64,000 nt of DNA from Mitragyna speciosa (GCA_024721245.1 CM045564.1:18298019-18362018); one strand, 5' to 3'. Positions 35,843-47,600 are shown, counted from the first letter of the stretch. Numbers and translations are program-made. The notes: generated by a model not told the origin, from the letters alone.

Positions 35843-38280
35843 ATGGCTGCATTTCCCACAGCACCGGCTACGGCGGCCCCTCATCCTGGGCCACACGACC
35901 CTAGTCTATTGGTTTTACAGCCTGGCCATCGGTCTCGGGACGTGTTCTACGGGAACGAGCAGCAGCTTAAGGCGAAAAGGTGTGACGGACATTTTTGGAA
36001 ATTTATTCGCAACGTTAAGGATCCACGTATTTTACATTACTTGGAGTTGGCAGGATTTGGGCGTGTTGTCAATACAGGTATGTTGTTGTACGATCACGCT
36101 CTTATCACAGCATTGATAGAGCGGTGGCACGAGGAGACCCACACATTTCACTTACCATATGGTGAGGCTACTGTGACGCTCCAGGATGTCGCAGTTTTGT
36201 GGGGCTTGCGTATCGATGGCATGCCAGTGACATTGGTCGATCGAGATCTGAATATAGTTCAAAAGAAGGCTCTCATTCAGGAGATTTTAGGTTTTTACCC
36301 TGACGATGATGATATCAGGGATGGGAGACTTAAGATTAAGTCGTTAGAGCGACACTGCAGAGGCGGATTGCCAGCTCATGCGGATGACGAGACCGTACGT
36401 CAGCATGCTCGGATATATATTTTGATGCTATTATCTGGACAGTTATTTGCTGATACTTGTGGTAATTTAGTATCCCCACACTTTTTAGACTATGTACGGG
36501 ACATTCAGAGTATGTCTCGTTACAGTTGGGGGAGTGCAGTGTTAGCTAGGCTGTACAGGTCTATGTGTACAGCATGTAAGTCAGCTAGCAGTGTCACCGC
36601 CGGCCCATACATGCTTTTACAGGTATGACACGATAGTATTGTCATAATTTTTTAATTTAATAACTAATTCAAATGAAAAATATTTTTATTTCGCATCCTT
36701 TTCAGCTTTGGGCATGGGAGAGATTTTCGACTCTTCGACCGGAGATTGTCGACCCAGTGGCATTACCTTATGCCCAGCATACATGGGGAGCACGTTGGAG
36801 TACTACGCACTACTCATGCTAATGCACCCCAGCATTCTTTGCCCTATTATCGAGATCACATCTCGAAGCTCGGGCAGTACGACTGTAAGTTGTGTGATCG
36901 TATTTAATTTAATACCCTAAACTATATTCACTGAACATATTTTGTAAAAGTTAATAAAATCATATTTTATGCAGTTCATATGGGAGCCGTACACGACGGG
37001 TGTCCTTACATCGATACACCCAGATTGTACTGTCGATGCGCATCTATGGCGTGCGAGGGTCCCTCTTATTTATTTTCATATTGTAGAGGTTCATCTACCG
37101 AATCGCGTACTTCGACAGTTTGGCATTCAGCAGGATATCCCTGAGCCTCCAGACACGCAGCCGGCACTTCATGCATTGGGCAGATCCGGCCGCCCTGGTC
37201 AGAATTGGGAGGTATTTCATGACAGATGGATTCAGTGGTGGGGTCATCGTGCAGATTCAGTGATACATGGGCCTCCTGCAGACCCGTACTCTCCTACCCA
37301 TGACTACATGCGTTGGTACCTGCTACATACTGTTCGATATATTACACCTCCTGTTGTGCAGTTATCTCACCGGGAGGGGCTACGAGGAGATGCAGGTCGA
37401 CACGATTATTTGGTATGCCTTAATTTTCCTATAGTGTTTAACAAAATTATTAAAATTTCTATAACATTTGTTATTGAACCATCTTTTATACATTTAATCT
37501 AACTTATAAATTTCATATTTCGTTTATGTAGATGGACAGTATGGCACGCATTGGATGGGCTACGCATGAGGTTCTCACGCAGGATGTACCACAGTCCCAT
37601 ACTATGCATAGACCATCTACAGTCTATACACGCAGAGGCGTTTGGTAGCATGCAGCACGTTGGGAGAGACTATCGCATGCAGTTAGGGACATTTGATCGG
37701 CTTGATGCCGGTTCATCGTCGCAGGCTCAGGTGCGACGTGAGGATCCCGTTCTTCGTGTACGCGAGCATCGGCGAGGACAAGGCCGCAGAGGAAGTCGTC
37801 GCCAGCAGGTTGAGCTACCACTGCATGCGGATGACGATATTAGTCTCCACTCTTCACATCACGGTGTTGATTCGTCTGGACAGTCTGCATATGTCCCGAC
37901 GTTTGATCCATTCAGCACCCCTACGCAGATACCAGCCTTTGGTGCATATACTGACTATGGCACATCAGCCCGCAGTTCTTCAGTTGGAGATGATATTATC
38001 TTCAACTCTATGGTTAGGGGGGATGCTCACTTATCATCTCGCCCTAGTACTTCCACGAGTGCTATGCCCGGACCTTCTGAACCGGAGTCGTGTCCTGCGC
38101 TGCGGACAAACACCGGTTCCTACTGACGATGCTGACGAGCCTCCATCGCCATTACATGTTGATGCTGGATTGAGGAGATCTTCTCGCCAGCAGGACCAGC
38201 ATTACATGGCACACCGGAGAAGACATTGGAGATGCGGTTGTTCTATCACACCACGGGACAGGGGCAGGAGGCATATGTAG
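35843..38280 (+). pseudogene. Plant mobile domain (PMD) protein gene of MULE1, damaged
   Basis: Exon 1 (35843-36622) is intact: MAAFPTAPATAAPH at the start, then RWHEETHTFHLPYGEATVTL, the hallmark of the PMD (aminotransferase-like, MAIN-like) domain, then YILMLLSGQLF and YSWGSAVLARLYRSMC. A GT-AG intron (36623-36705) leads to exon 2 starting LWAWERF. Exon 2 is shifted near 36810 and meets a TAA at 36820. Exon 3 (36975-37412) encodes FIWEPYTTGVL through WWGHRADSVIHG to the tyrosine-rich MRWYLLHTVRYI. The intron after exon 2 no longer keeps phase with it. Exon 4 begins at 37532 (MDSMARIGWATHEV) and has a TAG at 37646; a low-complexity, serine-rich tail reads on in another frame. PMD proteins are nuclear in plants, and TE-borne forms are known. 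Its role in transposition is unknown. Whether translation starts at 35843 or further upstream is open. Confidence 0.85.
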
Positions 38281-38504
38281 AGTGATATTATATATTGTCA
38301 TTCTTGCTCATATTTTACATCCTGTGATGATCGTTGTTATATATGTAGCGTTGTTATATATTATCAGTATTCACTTTTTACATTCTTGTTCATATATGTA
38401 GCGATATTATATACTGTAACTATTCACTTTTTAGGGTTACTGCTTCATTTACCAATATGTTCGCTTACGTTTTACAATTTACTTACTTACTTAAGGAATT
38501 ACAA

Positions 38505-39605
38505 ACGAGGGTTTAGGGTTCACAAAGTAGGGTTAGGCAATTACAGTTATCGTATTTAGATATTAGGGTTTATAGGATTAGGGTTCGTGCATTAAGGTTT
38601 ACGGTATACAATTTATGTTGTAATAACTACGGTTATGGGTTAAGGTTGTGGTTAGGGTTTATCGTTTATGGTTACGGGTAGGGTTTGGGTTTTGAGTTTT
38701 ACGATTTAAAGTTTATAGTTAAGGTTTAGGGTTAGTGTTTAGGGTTTAAATTGGTTTAGGGTTTTAGGGCTTAGGGTTAGGGTTAGAGTTTAGGGTTTAT
38801 GGTTTACCTCTCTTAAGGTTTATGGTTACGAGAAGGGTTTCAGTTTAGGGTTTAAGGGTTAGGGGTTAAGGCTTTGGGTTTAGGATTTTAGGATTTAAGG
38901 TTAGGGTTACTCGTTAAGGTTAGGGTTTATAGTGTATGGTTACGAGTAGGGTTTGGGTTTAGGGTTTTAGGATTTAAGGTTTCTGGTTAAGGTTTAGGGT
39001 TAGTGTTTAGGGTTTAAATTGGTTTAGGGTTTTAGGGTTTAGGGTTAGGGTTAGAGTTTAGGGTTTATGGTTTACTTCTCTTAAGGTTTATGGTTACAAG
39101 AAGGGTTAGGGTTTAGAGTTTTACGATTTAAAGTTTATAGTTAAGGTTTAGAGTTAGTGTTTAGGGTTTAAATTGGTTTAGGGTTTTAGGGCTTAGGGTT
39201 AGGGTTAGAGTTTAGGGTTTATGGTTTACCTCTCTTAAGGTTTATGGTTACGAGAAGGGTTTCAGTTTAGGGTTTAAGGGTTAGGGGTTAAGGCTTTGGG
39301 TTTAGGATTTTAGGATTTAAGGTTAGGGTTTATAGTGTATGGTTACGAGTAGGGTTTGGGTTTAGGGTTTTAGGATTTAAGGTTTCTGGTTAAGATTTAG
39401 GGTTAGTGTTTAGGGTTTAAATTGGTTTAGGGTTTTAGGGTTTAGGGTTAGGGTTAGAGTTTAGGGTTTATGGTTTACTTCTCTTAAGGTTTATGGTTAC
39501 GAGAAGGGTTTGGGTTTAGGGTTTTAGGATTTAAGGTTTGTGATTTTGATTAGGGTATATGGTATAGGGTTTAGGTTATGATTATGGTTAGAGTTTAGGG
39601 TTTGT
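38505..39605 (+). repeat. Degenerate telomere-like array (TTTAGGG variants)
   Basis: About 1.1 kb of variants of the plant telomere heptamer (TTTAGGG, TTAGGG, TTAAGG, GGTTTAT). A higher-order tandem copy is visible: GTTTACCTCTCTTAAGG at about 38803 and 39225 marks a repeat of about 422 bp. It lies inside MULE1 downstream of the PMD gene, so it is interstitial and not a chromosome end. Confidence 0.9.
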
Positions 39606-39639
39606 GTCAATGTAAAAAACTATTGTGATTCACGTAATT

Positions 39640-41580
39640 AATTTGGGAAAAACTGTTGCAAGTAATTATCATTCAATGAAAGTAATTAGGATATCTTTGT
39701 TTTATACCTCCAATTTTTTTTTTTACATTTGTAGGTGAAAAAATCACAATTACATATAGCCCCCCAAATGTAATTTTTTTTTTACTTTTTTAGGTAAAAA
39801 ATTATTATTCAAGTAATTAATCAACATAACAATTTTATTTTTACCCTATAAACTTATTCGCGGACAGAATTAAGACAAATACGTACCATTATTTATAAAT
39901 AATGTATTCCTTTACGGATTAACTTAAAAAATACATACCATTCCCTAGTTGTGAATTCCCTAAACCATTAATCCATTCCCAACTTGTGAATTAAGCATAC
40001 CATAATTAATTTATTTGCATAAATAAATAAATAATTATTTTTAAGATATTTTTTAAGGATTAACAAGTAATTCAAGTAAAGAATTAAGGATAAATACATA
40101 CATTTACCTAGTTGTGAATTAATTTTTTTCTTATTCTTTGCAAGATAAAAATACTAATTGATATAATTAGGACAAGAATTATTCACGTAATTAATTAAGA
40201 GAATTATATTTTTCAAAAATAATTTATTTTTTATATAGATTAACCAATTGATAACCTAACAATAACATTAAATTTTTTTTAACTTTTTTTCCTTTAACAT
40301 TTGGGGGGCAAAACTGTTGCACGTAATTATCGTTCAATGAAAGTAATTAGGATATCTTTTTTTTATACCTCCTTTTTTTTTTAACGTTTGTAGGTGAAAA
40401 AATTACAATTACATATAGCCCCCCAAATGTAATTTTTTTTTTTACTTTTTTAGGTCAAAAAATTATTATTCAAGTAATTAGTCAACATAACAATTTTATT
40501 TTTACCCTATAAACTTATTCGCGGACAGAATTAAGACAAATACGTACCATTATTTATAAATAATGTATTCCTTTACGGATTAACTTAAAAAATACATACC
40601 ATTCCTTAGTTTTGAATTCCCTAAACCATTCACCATTCCCAACTTGTGAATTAGCGTACAATAATAATTTATTTGCATAAATAAATAAATAATTATTTTT
40701 AAGATATTTTTTAAAGGATTAAAAGTAATAAATACATACATTCCGTAGTTGTGAATTAATTTTTTTCTTATTCTTTGCAAGATAAAAATACTAATTGATA
40801 TAATTAGGACAAGAATTATTCACGTAATTAATTAAGAGAATTATATTTTTCAAAAATAATTTATTTTTTATATAGATTAACCAATTGATAGCCTAACAAT
40901 AACATTAAATTTTTTTAACTTTTTTTCCTTTAACATTTGGGGGGCAAAACTGTTGCACGTAATTATCGTTCAATGAAAGTAATTAGGATATCTTTTTTTT
41001 ATACCTCCTTTTTTTTTTTAACGTTTGTAGGTGAAAAAATTACAATTACATATAGCCCCCCAAATGTAATTTTTTTTTTACTTTTTTAGGTCAAAAAAAT
41101 TATTATTCAAGTAATTAGTCAACATAACAATTTTATTTTTACCCTATAAACTTATTCGCGGACAGAATTAAGACAAATACGTACCATTATTTATAAATAA
41201 TGTATTCCTTTACGGATTAACTTAAAAAATACATACCATTCCTTAGTTTTGAATTCCCTAAACCATTCACCATTCCCAACTTGTGAATTAGCGTACAATA
41301 ATAATTTATTTGCATAAATAAATAAATAATTATTTTTAAGATATTTTTTAAAGGATCAACAAGCAATTCAAGCAAAGAATTACGATAAATACATACATTC
41401 CCTAGATGTGAATAAATTTTTTTCTTATTCTGTCCAAGATAAAAATACTAATTAAGGACAAGAATTATGGCAATTAAATCCTAATTAGGACAATGATTTT
41501 TTTAACATTAATTTATTTTCTTATATACATTAACTAATTCCTAACCTAATTAAGATAATGATTTTTCTAACTTTTTTTTA
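39640..41580. repeat. Three tandem copies of a 636-661 bp repeat
   Basis: AAACTGTTGC begins comparable units at 39650, 40311 and 40947 (steps of 661 and 636 bp). Each unit contains TTCGCGGACAGAATTAAGAC and CAAATGTAATTTTTTTTT. The second and third copies are closer to each other than to the first. Non-coding and AT-rich. Confidence 0.92.
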
Positions 41581-41666
41581 ACAGTTGCGGCCCCCCAAAC
41601 TTAAAAATATATAAATAAATAAAGGGGCTGAGATGTAATTTCAGATTTATTATAAGAATTACAAAA

Positions 41667-42256
41667 GGGGGGCTAATATGCAATTTCATTTTGGTGTGAG
41701 AGTCACCGCCCTTGCTGTGTGCGGTGACTCTCACACCAAAATGAAATTGCACAATCGGCCCCTCAAGTATTAAAAAAAAAAAAAAAAAAAAAAGGAGTGA
41801 TATGCAATTTTTCGGTGTGTGTGACAGTCACCGCACAACAACCGTGCGGTGACTCTCACATACACCAAAAAAAAAAAAAAAAAAACCAGCAATTAAAAAA
41901 AAAATTGGGGATAGAGAGTCACCGCACAAAGCTTGTGCGGTGACTCTCACATTACCCATAAATTGCACAAATACCCCCAAAGACGCCCCACCTAAAAAAA
42001 AAAAAAAAAAAATTCGGATGCATTTTGTGAGAGTCACCGCACAAAGCTTGTGCGGTGACTTTCACAATTGCAAAAAATTGCACAAAAAGCCCTCCTGACA
42101 CACACTGCACAACTGCACACGTGGATAAAAAAAAAAAAAAATTTAATCAGTCGCCGCACAAGGTATGTGCGGCGACGTTAATGCGGGAATAAAAAAAAAA
42201 AGTGACCCCAAAATGGGGACTTTTTTTTTTATTAACAATATTTGGAGAAATTTGCC
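41667..42256. repeat. MULE1 right terminal inverted repeat with five hairpins
   Basis: The mirror image of 28246-28830, with the same five palindromes in reverse order and A-rich spacers. Differences are mainly in homopolymer length. It ends AATATTTGGAGAAATTTGCC at 42256. Confidence 0.95.
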
Positions 42257-42266
42257 GACAAACCAG
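42257..42266. repeat. MULE1 target site duplication, right
   Basis: GACAAACCAG, identical to 28236-28245. The NAC frame continues with TTATCTCAG. Confidence 0.95.
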
Positions 42267-42728
42267 TTATCTCAGTCTGATGAAGTGAAGGATAAAACAA
42301 TCTACGGGGAAGGTGGCTCGCCGTGGAACGTTTTCGCTGATGATGATCTTCAATGGCAGTTATGTGATGAGAGCGGAAAGAATGGCAACAAGAAGATGGT
42401 TTACGTGTTTACGGAGCTGAACAGTTTGAGTTCTAAGAGAATTGCAAGAACAGCTGGTTCCGGGATATGGGATGGAGAAAATAAGGCTACTCCAGTTGAC
42501 CACATCGAAGGTGGCAAAATTGGTAGCAGGAAGATGTTCAGCTATGTTCTGAATTCGGGTTCGCAGATGAATGGCAGCTGGACAATGCACGAGTATTCAC
42601 TTGATGGTGCTTACTTGAATTGGATTGATAGCAGCATTCACAATACTAATTACGTGATTTGCAGGATTATAAAGGATGGTTCTAAATTCACTAAGGTTAA
42701 AACTTCTGCAACCAAGAAGAAGATGTGA
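42267..42728 (+). pseudogene. NAC-domain gene copy B, 3' fragment
   Basis: 153 codons continue the NAC frame from codon 30 to the TGA at 42726 without any stop or shift. It holds SPWNVFADDDLQW, KKMVYVFTELNSL, RIARTAGSGIWDGENKATPV (the DNA-contacting RAxGSGxW region), MNGSWTMHEYSL (subdomain D, WxMHEY) and NTNYVICRIIK (subdomain E, VxCRI). The uninterrupted gene would encode 182 residues. It is therefore a NAC domain almost without an activation region, perhaps a dominant-negative type. The only visible lesion is the MULE1 insertion. An ATG within the element at 42165 reads in frame into this fragment. Confidence 0.88.
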
Positions 42729-42860
42729 TATATGGTACAAGTTCGAGGCTTTGACAAGTACTTTTGTCTTTTAGATTCGAAGAAATCGTGCTACCTGAAA
42801 ATTTATGTAGGAGTATTACATGTGTTGCGTATTAATTGCTTTGAATTGTTTGGTTAGACT

Positions 42861-42911
<51 letters not shown>

Positions 42912-43079
42912 TATAAGAATTTTCCTTCGTACCAACACTGAAAAATGTTTTTTTATGTAATATTTTTCAGTTTTACTACCTCTGACTAAAAACAACTAAT
43001 ACTTAACGTATTTATATATTTTTGGCAAATTCAAGAGTGACATTTAAGCTACTTTTGTAACTTCAATTGCCAAATTAAT
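42729..43079. repeat. NAC-B 3' flank, with (TA)n microsatellite
   Basis: Matches the NAC-A 3' flank (23897-24187). It contains a pure (TA)n run at 42864-42909 that copy A lacks. Similarity between copies ends near 43079. Confidence 0.8.
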
Positions 43080-44600
43080 CTTTTCTTTAAATTTCTGTCA
43101 ATTCATTTTGTTTCCATCTTGGGTCACAATGTATTATAATTATAGTCATGCATAATTTACCATGATATTATCTTGTAGATTAATTGTAAATAAAATAATC
43201 TTTAGTTAGTTAACTCCCCTATGATAGGTAAACTAGTGAACTTTACCTATCAACGTTTGTTGTTATTTTAAGTGCCACAGTTCCTTAATTAACAATATAG
43301 CATTCTAATTGGCAGTAGAAATACGTAATTTTGAGATGATTTAGCTTACCTGTCAACAAGCTGAGGGGAAAATTGTCAGAAAGTGTTCTTAACTATCCTA
43401 ATACATCTCCCTGCCGTTTTGTAATTGATAATTCTGCATAGTGAATTAATAGATTATACATATGTAGCCTCAATTGCAGTATGACATAATTACTAGTATG
43501 AGGTAGTATATTCATGTCCTAGATTAAGTAGCCATAATTATGTCTGAGAAGAATCCAATTTTCAAAACAAGCAGTTCCTCCATGAGGTGTGATTTGTATT
43601 ATGGTTATTCTATGTCATCAAGCATTGGATTTTGTCTCCACTGGTGAATACTTTTGATCCTCTAGATGGTTTTGGTTTGGTTGGTTTATGGGAAAAACCA
43701 ACTGTTTCTATGCTATTCTTATGCGAATTTGATCAATGCAATTACTGATGTGAGATAATTTTTTCTAATTGTAGGACACTGGAACTGAAGTACGAACCAC
43801 TGAAATTCATGAACATCTAATAGTAATGACTGATTTCCTTGTTGAAGAGCTTATTTGACAGAAACAAAACCTATTGTTCCTAGCTCTTTGGTCCAGCATT
43901 GTGCCTTAGAATACAGTCAAGCTACTCAAATCAAGAGACAACATGCGTATATATTTGCACATCTACTTTATAGTCCACTCATAAGGACTAAGAGATTCTA
44001 TTATTCATTGTACTTGTACAAGATTCCAATACAAATTAGACAAAGTACGTTCACAAAGAGCTCACAAACAAAAATTACTGATCAGAGGTATAATCAAAAG
44101 AATAAGCATATCATAACGAGAGATCAAATTTGAAGTGTCAATAGTATCAAAATTTATTTATTTATTAAAATTTAACCTCCAACAGCTATTGTAACAAAAC
44201 CATATGAACCAACAAACTTGGATTCTGATACTCGTAGATGCGGCCGGCATGTGGTGACTGAAGCCTAGTGGAAATCGTTATAGGGATTGGACACTCCTCC
44301 ATTTGAAGTAAACTCAGCAATTTGTAAATAAGTGCCCTTTGATGCCGACTCCATCATTATCTCCATAAGGCAAAGGGCTGGAAACTTCACCAGTGGACTT
44401 TGAAACAGCCAATTATTTATCTACCCACACACACACAGAGACACACACACAGAGAAAGCAATACTAGCATTAACAGGCAGTAAGAGAAATTGTACGAAGA
44501 GTTGTTCACAGAAAAGGAGTAACCACTACAAGTTGACATGCTGCTGTGACTGTCATTGTAGCTTAGCCTGCATAACTTCAGACTTGTAGGTGCAAATGTG
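43080..44600. other. Region downstream of NAC-B
   Basis: No gene recognised. The stretch 43590-43915 is a diverged copy of the NAC upstream unit (compare 13140-13530). A short AC/AG-rich microsatellite lies at about 44423-44456. Confidence 0.5.
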
Positions 44601-47600
44601 CTAATAAAAAATGAGAAGTCTCACAAACTCCTGATTCTTTACCATTGCTTCTAATAATAAAATCAAGACCGTCAATTTGTTGTTGAATTTCTTAAGCAGA
44701 AATCTCAGCAGATTTGCTAGGTAGTGCAACTCAATTAGCTCTAGCTCTAAGGTGGGAATTTCCCCAACACCAAAAGGAATCTCCTCTAATAACTTGCAAG
44801 ACCTCAGAAATATGTGCTGCAGACGTGGAAAGTCAGAGCTAGTAGCTTTCCAGTAGACTAGATCATTGTTCTCAATCAGTAAATGCTTCAGATTTCGAAA
44901 TCGCTCTTCGGATGGTTCCCATTCTGGTCCTTGGAAAGCATAATTTTTCAATTCAAGTACCTCAAGATTGGGAAGCATGGCAATAGTGATCATACTCTCC
45001 CATGCGATATAGCTCCAACTCAATGTCAATCTCCTGAGGTTAGATGGGAAAACATCCAGAACATTTATTTTCCTTGCTATTTGAACCTTGTCTATAGAAA
45101 CAACACTTCAATTCTTGAAGCTGATGCAAGGAGACAAGATTACTAAGGCATTTGGCTGGCTCATCAGAACTGTAGTTGTCTTTAATTTCACAGATCCCTA
45201 GTTTTCTGAGACGGGGCATAATGGAAAACATTTCCTTGGTGCAATTGGCAAATGTTATTGTCGACAGGTTTTGCAGTTTTTTGGAAGCCAAGGGACATAT
45301 AAAATCCTTTTCAGTAATGAAAGGGCTAATCAAGTAACATGCCACACTAGTACGGAGATGCCTCAACCACGGCATGCTCCAGTACTCCAACTAACAATGT
45401 GGGGGCTTCCCCATATTCCCTATAGATCCAGGGGCCATGAATGATTAAGGTTTGAAGGTTCCCGAGTTTGGATAGTGATGCTGGAAGCTCAAAAGTAGCA
45501 GTGAGCGCAAGATACCTTAAATGAACCAATGCTAAGATTTCAAAAGGAAAATGCTCAAAATGCAGAAAGATTATGTCCAAAACTCTCAGTAATTTGAAAC
45601 CTAAGTGGGAGAACATAATATCAGTTGCAAAACCTGAGCCTAGAGTGAAACATAAAAAAGAACGAACAAGTGGCATTGAAGGAAGAGAGTGAAATCCACC
45701 AGACAAGTCTGACTGGAAACTGAGTCGATGTTGATTGTTTGTGTCTGCGAATCCTTCTGCATCTCTTCTTAAAACATGCATAAACCTTTCTAGTACGAGA
45801 TTCTTTCAAGCACAAATCTCGCAAAACATCGTGGATGTGGCAAGTTTTTATTCTGCCACCGAAACTTCTCTTTCCAACCAATATTAAGCTTCTAGCAAGG
45901 AGATCTTCTAAATAATCTTCTGCCAGCTGTTCCAGGTTTTTTAGTCTTCTCAGTGAAGCAGGTATATAGATACCTTCATCTGTATAAGCTGCTCCCTCTT
46001 TATCCAAGAAACCTTCAGCTATCCACAAATCGATCACCTTCTGAACTTCAATCTCACAATCTTCCGGAAAAGCTCCCATGTAGAGGAAGCAAGCTTTCAG
46101 GTGGTCAGGTAAGTGGTTGTAACTCAACGCCAGTATTTTCATGCATTGCTCTGGATCGGTATTTACAACTGCACTTATACTATCTGCAATGTCATTCCAA
46201 GAATCACTCGTTCTTTTGATTTTGGAGAGCAGGCCAGCAACAACAACAATTGCCAGGGATAGTCCCTGGCATTTTCTGGCTATTCTTTTTCCAATTTCTA
46301 CCAATTCAAGAGGGGAATCTTCTTTTCCAAACACCTTCTCACGAAGAAGCTTCCAACTATGATCTACATCTAGAAGACTCATATGATGACACCATTTGGA
46401 ATTCACATACTTAGCCACTTTCACCAGCTGAGTTGTTAATACAATTCGACTCCCATTTTTGTCATCTGGAAAGCATCTTTTAACATCATCCCAAGCCTTT
46501 GAACCCCACCTATCATCCATCACAACGAGATACCTTTTTCCCTTCAAACTTCTATAGAGATCTTCAGCTAGTTACTCATTACTCTTCTTATATCTTTCAT
46601 CTGTGACCTGAGTAAGACAGTTTAAGAGCCCTAGCAACAAATCTCTCACACGATGAACATGAGACACAGTCACCCAGGCACGAACATAAAAGTGATAAAT
46701 AATGAATGGGTCATTGAAAACTCTTCTAGCAAGAGTTGTCTTACCAATTCCCCCCATTCCAACAATTGCCACTCTTTCCAGTCCAGATGGTACCATTGTG
46801 AGTCTATCCAAAAGTGATAGCAAATCATCATCAAGACCAATCACTTCAGTTCTCTTAGATGAAATATTTTGAAATGATTCATCAATTAGATCATCTTCTA
46901 ATTGTCGATTTTCAGTGACTGGTGTTTCACCTGGATCTTGCTTACCTCTCCACTAATGGAATCAACCTCTTTAATATCTGCTGCAAACCAATGAATAAAC
47001 CATTTTTCTTGTTAAAGATGTTCCTGACATCTGCCTCAAACTCACCTCTCCATATCAAAGATCTGTCATCAACATTGCACGCACAATTAATGAAGTTCAT
47101 CATTTTTAACTCAATCTCACTGTCAAGCAGAAGTTCTTCAATGAAATCCTCTGATTTGTAAGCTACATCAATAACAAGACCTTCCAAATATTTCCGCTTT
47201 TCCTGGTAATTCCACTTATTAGCGGAATTCTGAAGAGAGTCCCGCAATAATTTAAGACGTTCGCAAAGAATTATTATCTTTGCAGCTCTTTCACAGAAGA
47301 AGTACTTAATTTTCCTTATAGCATATGTGGATTCACCACAGCTAAAAAGTAGCTTAGGTACCAAGCATGCACAGTCCACTATTTCATCACATTCCAAATA
47401 CAATCGATCTTCAAATGCTAACATAAATGTATTCTCAAGATTTCTCATTATCCCATAGTCCATGAAACAATAAATATCTGACCATCTATGGCAACGCTCA
47501 GAACAGGAAATATTCAACATTCCTTCTGTACTCAGCAAAAATTCTTTCAGCACATCATCTTTAGCTCTTCTTTGCAAACGAACCAGGATTTGGATATCCC

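Larger units (their letters stand above)
28246..42256 (+). mobile_element. MULE1: 14.0-kb Mutator-like element with transposase and PMD genes
   Basis: The element spans 14011 bp from GGCAAATTTCTCC to GGAGAAATTTGCC, flanked by perfect 10-bp target duplications. Its terminal inverted repeats are long (about 585-590 bp) and nearly identical. On the plus strand it carries a MuDR-type transposase gene (32862-35594, one frameshift) followed 250 bp later by a plant mobile domain gene (35843-38280, damaged). The 5' non-coding part (28831-32861) is AT-rich with a triple foldback. The 3' part holds a degenerate telomere-like array (38505-39605) and three copies of a roughly 650-bp repeat (39640-41580). 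Near-identical ends, perfect target duplications and the undamaged host frame suggest a recent insertion. Mobility would now need a transposase from elsewhere or a repaired relative. Confidence 0.96.

Noticed and set aside
36708..36920. Separate small plus-strand gene between PMD exons
   Set aside because: It is an off-frame reading of PMD exon 2 and the following intron.
38505..39605. Chromosome end (true telomere)
   Set aside because: The heptamers are degenerate, about 1 kb long, and enclosed by intact transposon ends and further sequence on both sides.
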